This document shows, piece by piece, positions 51,620 through 59,878 of a DNA stretch of 64,000 bases. Below the pieces are notes generated by a model. That model ran no database searches and was not told the DNA's origin. It saw only the letters and a program-made list of their open reading frames with translations. Origin of the DNA: Muriicola sp041358175. GTDB lineage: Bacteria; Bacteroidota; Bacteroidia; Flavobacteriales; Flavobacteriaceae. Every line of letters starts with the position of its first letter. Position 1 is the first letter of the stretch. The stretch spans positions 62,001 through 126,000 of the forward strand of contig NZ_JBGKBE010000004.1 of the NCBI RefSeq assembly GCF_041358175.1. The letters run 5' to 3'. The translations under genes were made by a program, and so were the position numbers.

Positions 51620-51808
51620 ATGTTCAGCACTGGACAATTAATCTTTGCCGCCCTTTTTGTTCTATTTTTTACGGTTGTTATTGTATTTTCTTATAGAAAG
51701 GACAAAAAACTTCACAATAAAAATTACAATGGAGTAAAATGGGTGGGTATTGTTTTTATCCTTTTCATAATTTTTCTTTTTACTATTAAATATCTGCTGA
51801 AAAATTAA
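51620..51808 (+). CDS. Small two-helix membrane protein
   Basis: A 62-residue protein with two hydrophobic segments (about 6-24 and 41-58) and a basic loop between them (RKDKKLHNKN), so the loop is cytoplasmic by the positive-inside rule. No family was recognised. It opens a run of small membrane proteins ahead of the fluoride channel gene. Function unknown. Confidence 0.6.
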   Translation: MFSTGQLIFAALFVLFFTVVIVFSYRKDKKLHNKNYNGVKWVGIVFILFIIFLFTIKYLLKN

Positions 51809-51888
51809 CAAATTTTTTAGCTACACCACAAAAATTGCTTCTCTGACAACATTATCCCCGTTTCGTGCGTATACTATAAGAAAACACG

Positions 51889-51896
51889 TACTTTTG
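51889..51896 (+). promoter_or_regulatory. -7 box upstream of the 59-residue microprotein gene
   Basis: TACTTTTG matches TAnnTTTG, 27 bases before the ATG at 51924; the implied transcription start is near 51903. Confidence 0.5.
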
Positions 51897-51923
51897 CGTT
51901 ATAGTATCAAAGAAATCCGATAA

Positions 51924-52103
51924 ATGACAACCTTTTTTACCATTTTCTTTGTTTTGATTTTAGTAAATGCTGCTCTTCTCGCTTTTAGTTTGTTTACAAA
52001 TAAACGCAATCAGACAGAAATTCAGGGTGGCAAAACACAAGCCAATGAAGAGATAATTTATCCTCTCGATTGGACATCCTCAGAATACAGAAAAGCCATT
52101 TAG
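51924..52103 (+). CDS. Membrane microprotein C with a cytoplasmic tail (59 residues)
   Basis: A 59-residue protein: a single transmembrane helix (about 4-24), NKR positive cap, then a soluble acidic tail (EIIYPLDW and SSEYRKAI). The first 29 residues align without gaps with the two 29-codon microproteins at 36709 and 36856 (F4, I7, L11, N15, L18, L19, S22). Its own -7 box lies upstream, and the fluoride channel gene starts 17 bases after its stop, so the two are probably co-transcribed. Conserved in context but unknown in function. Confidence 0.7.
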   Translation: MTTFFTIFFVLILVNAALLAFSLFTNKRNQTEIQGGKTQANEEIIYPLDWTSSEYRKAI

Positions 52104-52120
52104 ATTCCTATCTTTAGGAA

Positions 52121-52495
52121 ATGAAACACTTTTTACTGGTCTTTCTTGGAGGAGGTATTGGCAGCGGCTTACGCTTTCTTATCAGTAAGTTTCTTAATCC
52201 CTATTTCAGTTCTTTTTTTCTGGGCACTTTTAGTGTTAATATAATTGGATGCTTCCTTATTGGTCTCATCCTTGGAATTGCCACAAAATCTGCTGCACTT
52301 AATAATACACTTCTTATTTTCCTTACCATAGGATTTTGTGGAGGCTTTACCACCTTTTCTTCATTTGCCCTTGAAAACTATGGTATGCTACGAGAGGGGC
52401 AGATATTCTCTTTTCTAATCTATACGCTGAGCAGTATATTGGCAGGAATCCTCGCAGTCGCGATGGGTCTCTGGCTTGTTAAATTCCTTTCTTAA
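52121..52495 (+). CDS. crcB: Fluoride channel CrcB (FluC)
   Basis: A 124-residue, four-helix membrane protein forming a dual-topology dimer that exports fluoride. Motifs: GGGIGSGLRF at the start, GTFSVNIIGCFLIG with the conserved Asn, and GFCGGFTTFSSFALE, the phenylalanine-box and central-sodium motif. Only one copy is visible, so a homodimer is expected. No fluoride riboswitch was recognised in the short space upstream, which is occupied by microprotein C. Confidence 0.95.
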   Translation: MKHFLLVFLGGGIGSGLRFLISKFLNPYFSSFFLGTFSVNIIGCFLIGLILGIATKSAALNNTLLIFLTIGFCGGFTTFSSFALENYGMLREGQIFSFLIYTLSSILAGILAVAMGLWLVKFLS

Positions 52496-52537
52496 ACTAT
52501 AATTAAAGCCAGCGTTCTTAAACTTTATTCCCACTAG

Positions 52538-52690
52538 ATACACCAATTCTTACGGTGTATGTTAATACACCCCTACAAAATAATCATATTTTCAAATTAC
52601 AAAGTTTAGAATATCATACCCCTATTTATTAAGGGTATAATTTATTATAATAATAAAAATAATCAACATACCCCTATTTTTTTAGGGGGT
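52538..52690 (+). promoter_or_regulatory. Repeat array upstream of the P-II gene (candidate nitrogen operator)
   Basis: The 242-base gap before the P-II gene holds repeats of a C-rich motif in an AT-rich background. ATACACC (52538-52544) faces GGTGTAT (52554-52560) as a 7-base inverted repeat; ATACACCCCTA lies at 52565-52575; ATACCCCTA (52616-52624) faces TAAGGGTAT (52630-52638), eight of nine bases symmetric; ATACCCCTA (52668-52676) faces TAGGGG (52683-52688). The core ACCCCTA copies start at 52569, 52618 and 52670, 49 and 52 bases apart, close to five helical turns. Position and phasing suggest binding of a regulator; which one is not known. The symmetric arms can also form hairpins. Confidence 0.6.
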
Positions 52691-52737
52691 CAATTAAAAT
52701 AATACAATATTTGGCCCATCAACAATAAACTAATACG

Positions 52738-53076
52738 ATGAAAAAAGTAGAAGCAATTATTCGAAAATCGAAATTTGATGATGTGAAAAAAGCACTTCAT
52801 GAAATTGAGGTGAATTTCTTCAGTTACTGGGATGTCACCGGTGTCGGAAATGAAAAACAGGGACATGTCTACAGAGGGATTTCCTATAGCACTTCTGATA
52901 TCCAAAGACGGTACCTCGAAATTGTGGTCTCAGATGATTTTCTGGAAAGAACGGTCAATACAGTTTTGGAAGCTGCGTATACCGGTAATGTAGGAGACGG
53001 AAAGATTTTTGTCTCAGATGTCCTGGAGGCATACAGAATCAGAACACGTGAAAACGGCCATGACGGAATTAACTAA
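52738..53076 (+). CDS. P-II family nitrogen regulatory protein
   Basis: A 112-residue trimeric signal protein that senses 2-oxoglutarate and adenylate and controls the ammonium channel. Motifs: KKVEAIIRKSKFDDVKKAL at the start, the T-loop with VGNEKQGHVYRG, and GDGKIFVSDVLEAYRIRT near the end. The T-loop Tyr (Y45) equals the uridylylated Tyr 51 of E. coli GlnB. The T-loop seems one or two residues shorter than GlnB's, which could affect modification. The amt gene starts 30 bases after its stop. Confidence 0.95.
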   Translation: MKKVEAIIRKSKFDDVKKALHEIEVNFFSYWDVTGVGNEKQGHVYRGISYSTSDIQRRYLEIVVSDDFLERTVNTVLEAAYTGNVGDGKIFVSDVLEAYRIRTRENGHDGIN

Positions 53077-53106
53077 AGCAAAAAACTAACTCACAAGTAA
53101 AGAAAT

Positions 53107-54360
53107 ATGGAAGCAGGATTATTTACAGCTAACAATATATGGATGATGGTTTGTACCGCATTGGTATTCTTCATGCATTCAGGATTTGCCTTTTTAGAAA
53201 TAGGGCTTACCAGACAAAAAAACACTATTAATATACTTTTTAAGAACATCTTTATCATCACAGTAGGCTTACTGATGTACTATATAGGGGGTTTTAACCT
53301 TATGTACCCAGGTTTTGCCGACGGTTCTGCCGGTATACTCGATTTTGCAGGCTTCGGTATTGCCGCGCCGGAAAACGGTATGACACCTGAATACGCCGAT
53401 GGAGGTTATACCTGGTGGACAGATTTCCTCTTTCAGGGCATGTTTGCCGCCACAGCTGCCACTATCGTTTCGGGAGCTGTTGCCGAAAGAATTAAGATCG
53501 GCCCCTTTATGATTTTTACCATCTTTTATGTAGGCCTGGTATATCCTATAGTCGGATCATGGCAATGGGGAGGTGGATTCCTTTCAACACTAGGAGGTGA
53601 TGACGCCGGATTTTATGATTTTGCAGGATCTACCCTGGTTCACTCCGTTGGAGGTTGGGGAGCGCTTATCGGGATTTATCTCCTTGGCGCACGAATTGGA
53701 AAATTTGGAGACAAGGGAGAAATAAAAGCAATTCCGGGACACAATATCCCAATGGCTACTGCCGGGGTTCTTATCCTGTGGCTGGGCTGGTTCGGATTTA
53801 ACGGGGGCTCTGTTTTATCAGGTGATCCCGAACTTACTTCCCTTGTACTTGTCACTACCAGTTTAGCGGCAGCTGCGGGAGGTGTAGGCTCCCTTATCCT
53901 TTCAACCATACTCTATAAAAACCTTGACCTTACCATGTTCCTGAACGGAATCCTGGGCGGACTAGTCGGAATAACTGCCGGAGCAGATCTGATGTCTCCT
54001 AATGAAGCAGTTGTTATCGGTCTGATTGCAGGGTTTATCATCGTCCTTGGCGTTGCCCTTATCGACAGGCTCAGACTCGACGACCCGGTTGGTGCGGTAA
54101 CTGTCCACTTAATCTGTGGTATATGGGGAACACTCGCCGTTGGAATGTTTGGTGCAAAAGCCGGAGGAGAACAATTTCTCTATCAACTGGCCGGTGTAGG
54201 TGCAGCAGCTACATTTTGTTCTCTAACAGCATTTATAATCTTTTACAGCTTAAAGAAAACTATTGGAATTAGAGTATCAAAAGAAGAAGAAATTGAAGGA
54301 CTCGACCTTCACGAACACGGGATGGACTCCTATGCAGATTTCAGAATGAACCAACATTAA
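53107..54360 (+). CDS. amt: Ammonium transporter
   Basis: A 417-residue, 11-helix inner-membrane ammonium channel. Motifs: FMHSGFAFLEIGLTRQKNT, the signature FAFQGMFAATAATIVSGAVAER (present as FLFQGMFAATAATIVS), DFAGSTLVHSVGGWGALIG with the first twin His, GWFGFNGGS, and VHLICGIWGTLAVGMFG with the second. It works with the P-II gene next to it, whose T-loop blocks the channel in known pairs. A long hairpin follows the gene. Confidence 0.96.
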   Translation: MEAGLFTANNIWMMVCTALVFFMHSGFAFLEIGLTRQKNTINILFKNIFIITVGLLMYYIGGFNLMYPGFADGSAGILDFAGFGIAAPENGMTPEYADGGYTWWTDFLFQGMFAATAATIVSGAVAERIKIGPFMIFTIFYVGLVYPIVGSWQWGGGFLSTLGGDDAGFYDFAGSTLVHSVGGWGALIGIYLLGARIGKFGDKGEIKAIPGHNIPMATAGVLILWLGWFGFNGGSVLSGDPELTSLVLVTTSLAAAAGGVGSLILSTILYKNLDLTMFLNGILGGLVGITAGADLMSPNEAVVIGLIAGFIIVLGVALIDRLRLDDPVGAVTVHLICGIWGTLAVGMFGAKAGGEQFLYQLAGVGAAATFCSLTAFIIFYSLKKTIGIRVSKEEEIEGLDLHEHGMDSYADFRMNQH

Positions 54361-54362
54361 TA

Positions 54363-54408
54363 AAAAGGTGACGGAGCGTTTGGCAGAACGCTCCGTCTAT
54401 AACCTTTT
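54363..54408 (+). terminator. Long hairpin after amt (terminator or attenuator)
   Basis: GACGGAGCGTT (54370-54380) pairs with AACGCTCCGTC (54387-54397), an 11-base perfect stem with a six-base loop; flanking AAAAGGT (54363-54369) can pair with ACCTTTT (54402-54408). The T-run is short (four T), so it may end most but not all transcripts from P-II-amt. Confidence 0.65.
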
Positions 54409-54469
54409 CCAAAATTTCAACTTAAAAGAGTAATAACATCCTCTAAAGAGGACATACAAACACAGAAAT

Positions 54470-55522
54470 ATGAAAACGATTATAACAACAAATTTCGCAA
54501 AAAAAATAGTTTTTCTCTTTCTCCTGACCAGTACTTTTTCGGTTTTAGCTCAGGAAGAAGAGGCCGCGGAAGAAAAGAAATTCACAATTAGTGGTACCGT
54601 TGATGCCTATTACAGGGCCAACCTTAATTCAGCTAACTCAGGTGTAAATTATTCCGCTCCCGGCTCTTCATTTGCCAATCTTCCCGGCTTTGCCCTGGGC
54701 ATGGCCAATGTAATTGCCAATTACGAAGGCGATGATGTAGGTTTTGTTGCCGATCTTGTCTTCGGCCCAAGAGGAACGGATGCCATTTTTGCATCTCCGC
54801 TGTATTCAGCTACAGGGAATATTGTCAACCAGTTATACGTATACTGGAACGTAAGTGAATCTGTAACCCTGACCTTTGGTAATTTCAACACCTTCCTGGG
54901 CTACGAAGTAATCTCCCCTGCAGGTAACTTCAACTACAGTACCTCTTATCTGTTCTCTTACGGACCCTTTAGTCATACAGGGCTCAAGGCCGATTTTGAT
55001 CTGGGAAATGACTGGTCATTAATGCTTGCTGTAATGAATCCCACGGATATTACTGAGTTTAATCCCAACGGAAAATACGCCTACGGAGCCCAACTCGGTT
55101 ACAGCGGACAATATTTGAACCTCATTGCCGACGACGGAAATTTTGAAATCGACTATACCGGGGGATTTGATATCGATGAAGATTTTTACCTCGGGATTAA
55201 TGCAGCTTATTTTGACGGTGCAGACGACACCGGATTTGCAGGTGTTGCGCTATATCCTCAATACCAGACCTCAGACACTTTTACCCTGGGTCTGAGAGGA
55301 GAATACTTCACAGAAACCGGAAACTTCGGAGCTATCGGCACAGGAGTTGAGGATTCCAGCGTACTGGCCCTTACACTAACAGGAAGTGCTACAATCGGAG
55401 ACCTGGTTATCAAACCAGAACTCAGACTGGATAACGCTTCTGACGATGCCTTCCTGGACTCAGATGGAGCAAGCATGAAAAGTTTGTCGTCTTTTGTCCT
55501 CGCAGCAGTATACTCTTTCTAA
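54470..55522 (+). CDS. Outer-membrane porin, OmpL-like beta-barrel (BBP2-like)
   Basis: A 350-residue beta-barrel protein with a signal peptide (FAKKIVFLFLLTSTFSVLA). The mature chain shows alternating strands and the BBP2/porin-2 pattern: ISGTVDAYYRANL, NVIANYEGDDVGFVADLVFGPRG, QLYVYWNVSESVTLTFGNFNTFLGYEVISP, HTGLKADFDLG and an aromatic last residue (AAVYSF). In Flavobacteria this gene type is often found after P-II-amt, so it may let ammonium or other nitrogen solutes through the outer membrane; that is inference. A terminator follows. Confidence 0.85.
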   Translation: MKTIITTNFAKKIVFLFLLTSTFSVLAQEEEAAEEKKFTISGTVDAYYRANLNSANSGVNYSAPGSSFANLPGFALGMANVIANYEGDDVGFVADLVFGPRGTDAIFASPLYSATGNIVNQLYVYWNVSESVTLTFGNFNTFLGYEVISPAGNFNYSTSYLFSYGPFSHTGLKADFDLGNDWSLMLAVMNPTDITEFNPNGKYAYGAQLGYSGQYLNLIADDGNFEIDYTGGFDIDEDFYLGINAAYFDGADDTGFAGVALYPQYQTSDTFTLGLRGEYFTETGNFGAIGTGVEDSSVLALTLTGSATIGDLVIKPELRLDNASDDAFLDSDGASMKSLSSFVLAAVYSF

Positions 55523-55562
55523 ACAGGGAGTAATTATTAGTTTTGTTTAGTTCGTTGATAAG

Positions 55563-55592
55563 CCCTGGCAACCTTGCCAGGGTTTTCTTTTT
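55563..55592 (+). terminator. Intrinsic terminator after the porin gene
   Basis: CCCTGGCA with TGCCAGGG (55563-55582; the innermost A-T pair is in the loop) followed by TTTTCTTTTT. Confidence 0.9.
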
Positions 55593-55594
55593 GT

Positions 55595-56245
55595 CTATTT
55601 AAACGCCTTTACGCCGGCTAAAATCCGGGTGCTGATATGATTCTGACTGGGTACGAGCGGACAGGAGTATTTTTTGTTGTAAGCACAGTAGGGATTGTAG
55701 GCCTTGTTGAAATCAATGACCAGTGTATCTTCTTCCGGGATCGTAAGATCAATATACCTTCCTCCCTCATAGGTGAGTTCTCCGTTGGTTTCATCGGTAA
55801 AGGGAAGAAAGAGATAGTCTTCAAAACCTTCCTCCGATTTCAATTCTTCATTCTGATAAACCTCCAGTTGATACTCTTTTCCATTTAAGGAAAAGGTGAC
55901 AACACCATAGACCACTTCCTCAGACAATCGATCTGTATTGGTTGGCATCATGAAGGGAATCGCATCTGGTGTCCTTACAAATTTGGCCCGAACACTGTAA
56001 AGCGTATCAGGCTCAAAAAAATCGAGTCCCTGAAAGTCCTTTCTGTATCGGTCTGGAAGAGGAGATACCTCTGGATCTGAGAATTCTTCATTGAGGGAAT
56101 TCTGGAATTCAATGATCGAGGCCAGTTTTCGATCGGAAGGAATTTCCTTTGGGGCTGCCTGGTCGTGATATTTTTTTCCATCACCACAATTTACTGATAA
56201 CAGAAGTGCACCAATAGAAAAACAGACTAAGAAGAAATCCTTCAT
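55595..56245 (-). CDS. DUF1684 lipoprotein
   Basis: A 216-residue protein with a lipoprotein signal (LLSVNC, Cys 20). The DUF1684 domain fills the rest: RADFQGLDFF-like region (KDFQGLDFFEPDTLY), VVYGVVTFSLNGKEYQLEVY, FLPFTDETNGELTYEGGRY and DFNKAYNPYCAYNKKYSCPLVPSQN. Enzyme activity is unknown in the family, though its split-barrel fold suggests binding of a small ligand. A -7 box lies at 56263-56270. Confidence 0.88.
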   Translation of the reverse strand: MKDFFLVCFSIGALLLSVNCGDGKKYHDQAAPKEIPSDRKLASIIEFQNSLNEEFSDPEVSPLPDRYRKDFQGLDFFEPDTLYSVRAKFVRTPDAIPFMMPTNTDRLSEEVVYGVVTFSLNGKEYQLEVYQNEELKSEEGFEDYLFLPFTDETNGELTYEGGRYIDLTIPEEDTLVIDFNKAYNPYCAYNKKYSCPLVPSQNHISTRILAGVKAFK

Positions 56246-56262
56246 GAGAGGTGGTTTTATGT

Positions 56263-56270
56263 CAAAAGTA
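56263..56270 (-). promoter_or_regulatory. -7 promoter box of the DUF1684 gene
   Basis: Minus strand TACTTTTG matches TAnnTTTG; implied transcription start near 56256, 11 bases before the ATG. Confidence 0.5.
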
Positions 56271-56358
56271 CAACTTAGGGCATTTTTTAGCTAGATTTAA
56301 CACTATTTACTCGCGGAGCAAACCCTGCAACTAACAGGACCAAAGTAACCATCCATTT

Positions 56359-57567
56359 ATGAAGCTGCTGTACACTTCCTATATGAATTCCTTTAAGGGT
56401 CTCTCCAGGGAAGTTTGGTGGCTGGCCCTGGTTACGCTGATCAACCGTGCGGGAACGATGGTGATCCCTTTCCTGTCGCTCTACCTGACACAGGATCGCG
56501 GATTTACCCTGGAAAATGTCGGTGTGATCATGAGTTGCTTCGGCTTGGGATCACTCGCAGGAACCTGGCTGGGTGGAAAGCTTACCGACAGAATTGGATA
56601 TTATAAGGTAATGACAGGAAGTCTGTTGCTCACAGGCCTTTTCTTCTTCTGGCTTCAGCTCCTTGAATCATACTACGCTATTTGTGCAGGTGTTTTTGTA
56701 CTTATGGTAATCGCAGATGCTTTCAGACCGGCTACCTATGTGGCCATGAGCGCCTATAGCAAACACGAAAACAAAACCCGTTCAGTCACGCTGATAAGAC
56801 TGGCTATCAACCTCGGTTTTTCTGCCGGACCGGCAATTGGCGGAGCGATCATAGCCGCTGCCGGATACTCCGGACTATTCTGGATTGACGGCACCACATG
56901 CCTTCTGGCAGGGGTGCTATTGCTCTTTGTGCTCCATCCGGCTAAAGCAAAAGAACTAGACATCGTGTATAATCAATCGCCAAAATCTGCCTATCGAGAT
57001 TCTTCCTACCTCCTTTTTATTGTTGCCATGATCCTGCTGGGCTTTATTTTTGTGCAGTATTTTTCTACGGTTCCACTGTTTTACAATGAGGCCAGATCAT
57101 TAAGTGAATTCAATATTGGCTTGTTACTGGCGATGAACGGACTTATCATCTTTGTTTTTGAAATGCCCCTGATCAAATTCCTGGAATCCCGACCTATGTC
57201 ACAACTTAGCCTTATGATCCTCGGATTCCTGCTTACCGTGCTGAGTTTTGTTTTCCTTACGTTTGGGAGCTGGACAGGCCTGTTGATCATTGGCATGATC
57301 CTGATGACCTTTGGTGAAATGATCATCTTCCCGTTTTCAAGCGCTTTTGCCATGAATAGATCCAGGACCGGGAAGCAGGGAGAATATATGGCGCTCTACA
57401 ACATTGCTTTTTCTATTTCCCATATTTTCGCACATAACGGAGGTATGCTATCTATCTCAAAATTCGGATTCAAATCTACCTGGTTTATTGCCATGGTTAT
57501 TGGAGTTTTAGGGATCCTGTTTTTAGTGATATTGCAGAACCGTTTAATTAAAAAATCATCGAAATGA
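56359..57567 (+). CDS. Major facilitator superfamily transporter
   Basis: A 402-residue, 12-helix inner-membrane transporter. The A-motif GKLTDRIGYYKV (G-x-x-x-DR-x-G-(R/K)-(R/K)-like) lies between helices 2 and 3 (about 72-85) and a second, weaker one in the C-half. Resembles drug or peptide exporters of the MFS-1 group, substrate unknown. Its TGA stop overlaps the ATG of the DJ-1-like gene (ATGA). Confidence 0.88.
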   Translation: MKLLYTSYMNSFKGLSREVWWLALVTLINRAGTMVIPFLSLYLTQDRGFTLENVGVIMSCFGLGSLAGTWLGGKLTDRIGYYKVMTGSLLLTGLFFFWLQLLESYYAICAGVFVLMVIADAFRPATYVAMSAYSKHENKTRSVTLIRLAINLGFSAGPAIGGAIIAAAGYSGLFWIDGTTCLLAGVLLLFVLHPAKAKELDIVYNQSPKSAYRDSSYLLFIVAMILLGFIFVQYFSTVPLFYNEARSLSEFNIGLLLAMNGLIIFVFEMPLIKFLESRPMSQLSLMILGFLLTVLSFVFLTFGSWTGLLIIGMILMTFGEMIIFPFSSAFAMNRSRTGKQGEYMALYNIAFSISHIFAHNGGMLSISKFGFKSTWFIAMVIGVLGILFLVILQNRLIKKSSK

Positions 57568-58313
57568 AATTTAGGATCTTAATTCAATCACTCGCCCTGC
57601 CTCTGATATGCCTGATGTGCAACTGTTCGGGACCAGAAAGGAAGTCGAATCAAAAGTCTGCAGATAAAGAATCTCCCACAGCAGATCAATCTGAGTATTA
57701 CAACGTCGCCTTTCTTCTTATGGAAGGCACCTATAATACGGAGTTTACAGCTCCCTATGATATTTTTCAACACACCGTATATCGCGAAGGCATACGCCCA
57801 ATGAAACCCTTTACCGTTGCGAATACAAAAAATCCGGTGACCACTTTCGAAGGCGTCCGTATCCTTCCCGATTTTGACTATACCAAAGACTCCCTTCCCC
57901 CAATTGACATCCTGGTAGTTCCCAGTGCTGAACATCATCTGGATTCGGACTTAAAAGATGTACAAATGCTCGATTTTGTAAAAAAGGCTGCCAGGGAAGC
58001 AAAATTCGTAACCTCTCATTGCGACGGGGCATTTGTTTTAGCAAAAGCAGGATTATTAGATTCTGTGGTTTCAACGACCTTTCCTGATGATATTGTGGCC
58101 TACCGGAAGATGTTCCCTATGTTAGACATCAGGGACAGTGTTCTTTTTGTACATGACGGAAAATACATTACCTCAGCGGGAGGGGCCCGAAGCTTTGAAG
58201 CGGCCCTTTATCTATGTGAATTTCTTTACGGGAAAGAAATAGCGAAATCGCTGGCAAGAGGACTTGTCATAGAATGGGACCTAGAGCAGTTGCCTCACCT
58301 CATTCATCAATAA
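57564..58313 (+). CDS. DJ-1/PfpI family protein, probably lipoprotein
   Basis: A 249-residue protein of the ThiJ/PfpI class. An N-terminal hydrophobic segment with Cys 19 or 21 (LMCNCSG) suggests a lipoprotein, so periplasmic. Domain (about 45-235): NVAFLLMEGTYNTEFTAPYDIF with the conserved Glu, the nucleophile elbow TSHCDGAFVLAKAGLL (Cys 153), and TSAGGARSFEAALYL. In relatives this site handles glyoxal or amidotransferase-like chemistry; role here unknown. Coupled to the MFS gene; its end overlaps the next gene (opposite strand) by 14 bases. Confidence 0.82.
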   Translation: MKFRILIQSLALPLICLMCNCSGPERKSNQKSADKESPTADQSEYYNVAFLLMEGTYNTEFTAPYDIFQHTVYREGIRPMKPFTVANTKNPVTTFEGVRILPDFDYTKDSLPPIDILVVPSAEHHLDSDLKDVQMLDFVKKAAREAKFVTSHCDGAFVLAKAGLLDSVVSTTFPDDIVAYRKMFPMLDIRDSVLFVHDGKYITSAGGARSFEAALYLCEFLYGKEIAKSLARGLVIEWDLEQLPHLIHQ

Positions 58314-59742
58314 TATCGTAACGGGCGTCTTTAAAATACTTTTCGATGATCTCATTAAACTCAGGTGTTATGCGGAGGAGAGCTGTATTTTCCAGACTGT
58401 AAAGTTCAGCCTTATCCGTATACCCGTTTTTCAGTAATTCTTCCAGATAAAACAGGGCCGTACCAAAATCTTCATATTTAGCACTGTCTGATATAATATT
58501 GAGATAATTCTTATACTCTTTGGGTGATGTAATCGTCTTCACCATCCACAAGTAGCTCAATGCTTCTTCATTAACGGGATTCTGAGCTTTTTCCAGCGCT
58601 ATGTTATCCTCCACCAGAGCATTGATAAATCCTAGGAGGCGATTCCCCATTTCTTTTTCAAAAGGGTCAGCGCTTTTCATGAATTTTTTTATCTCCCCCA
58701 TCTGGTAATTCCACCACCCCAGGTTGTTGTAATTGAGTGTCAGGACATCATCATTGAGGTTGAAGTCATATTCATTGCGGATAAAAAATTCTTTCTGCAT
58801 ATATCGCCTTTGCTTTCTCAACTGAAGGTCATATCCCTTTTCTCTTGAGATAACTTTTCGCCTTTTTTTCAATTCCTCCAGATCAATTAATCCTTTAAAC
58901 TTGGTGACCATTTCTTCTGCCATATATGCGGCAGCCAGGTAATTATTCTCCAGGACGAAATTGTTCAGGGTTGCAAAATTACGGTTGTATATACTTCTGA
59001 TATAATCATCGTCTTTTGGCACATTGCCTTTATTCATGGATTTCAAGGTGAGAATTTCGACTGCCCGCTGAAGGTAGGAGGCATCTGGCCATTCCTGCCC
59101 TCCCTCAAAAACCAGGAGGTTATCAATAAACTTTTGCTGACCCAGAGCCCGTCTGGCACTACCTGTCAGATTAAAATCTGCAATAAGGTCGTTAAAATGA
59201 TAGTCGGATCTCCCCACAACACCTATATACTGAAATGGATTTTTAGGATCAAGCAACTCCTTAAAAGGCAAATCTGAACCAAATGAAATAACTCCTTCAA
59301 TAGGTCTGATTACAGAGGGAAGTATAGATGCGAATTGGGCGCCCACACCCAGACCTGCGGTATACGTCCTTTCTTTATGGATAGGAAACAACGAAAAGAC
59401 AGTATTGAACATTCTGCTCGTAATCAGCGTATTCTGAACAATAGACAGGCTATCATTGATGTTATTGGAAGCAGCAAGAATATAACCTTCCTTTTCTGCA
59501 ATCTCGCGGAACATATGTACAATTTGCTTCCCCCTCCCCTGCATATCCATAGCAAAAAGTACCGGCCATTTCCCTCCCGGTTCATAGGAAGTAGGAAGAT
59601 AAAGTGCGAAAGTTTCTGGAATGGAATCGTTGATACGGATAGAATCCCGAACAACTCCTTTTCTGATAGCAATTTCCTGTCCCTGTAAGGCGGAAATACA
59701 AGTTCCCACCATCACTAGAAAGACTAAAATCTTAAATTTCAT
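58300..59742 (-). CDS. Secreted alpha/beta-hydrolase-like protein without the nucleophile (pseudoesterase)
   Basis: A 480-residue exported protein. Signal peptide (KILVFLVMVGTCISALQG), then an alpha/beta-hydrolase-like half (about 35-240) of the esterase-D type: FALYLPTSYEPGGKWPVLFAMD, then the elbow TYTAGLGVGAQFAS. The elbow usually reads G-x-S-x-G; here Gly 132 sits at the Ser place (GLGVG), so the canonical nucleophile is missing. The second half (about 250-480) is helical and TPR-like. No substitute Ser or Cys nucleophile was evident. Probably a binding or scaffold protein rather than an esterase. Tail-to-tail overlap of 14 bases with the DJ-1-like gene. Confidence 0.75.
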   Translation of the reverse strand: MKFKILVFLVMVGTCISALQGQEIAIRKGVVRDSIRINDSIPETFALYLPTSYEPGGKWPVLFAMDMQGRGKQIVHMFREIAEKEGYILAASNNINDSLSIVQNTLITSRMFNTVFSLFPIHKERTYTAGLGVGAQFASILPSVIRPIEGVISFGSDLPFKELLDPKNPFQYIGVVGRSDYHFNDLIADFNLTGSARRALGQQKFIDNLLVFEGGQEWPDASYLQRAVEILTLKSMNKGNVPKDDDYIRSIYNRNFATLNNFVLENNYLAAAYMAEEMVTKFKGLIDLEELKKRRKVISREKGYDLQLRKQRRYMQKEFFIRNEYDFNLNDDVLTLNYNNLGWWNYQMGEIKKFMKSADPFEKEMGNRLLGFINALVEDNIALEKAQNPVNEEALSYLWMVKTITSPKEYKNYLNIISDSAKYEDFGTALFYLEELLKNGYTDKAELYSLENTALLRITPEFNEIIEKYFKDARYDIIDE

Positions 59743-59878
59743 AGCAATCTATTCCTCAAAAATCCGGCCAAAATTAAACACTGAGACCGCGAATCTTCAA
59801 ATCATATGTCAAATTTCAGGAAAATGACGAAAATAAGAGATGAAGAATTACTTCTGATTCTAAATTACGGAATAATTC

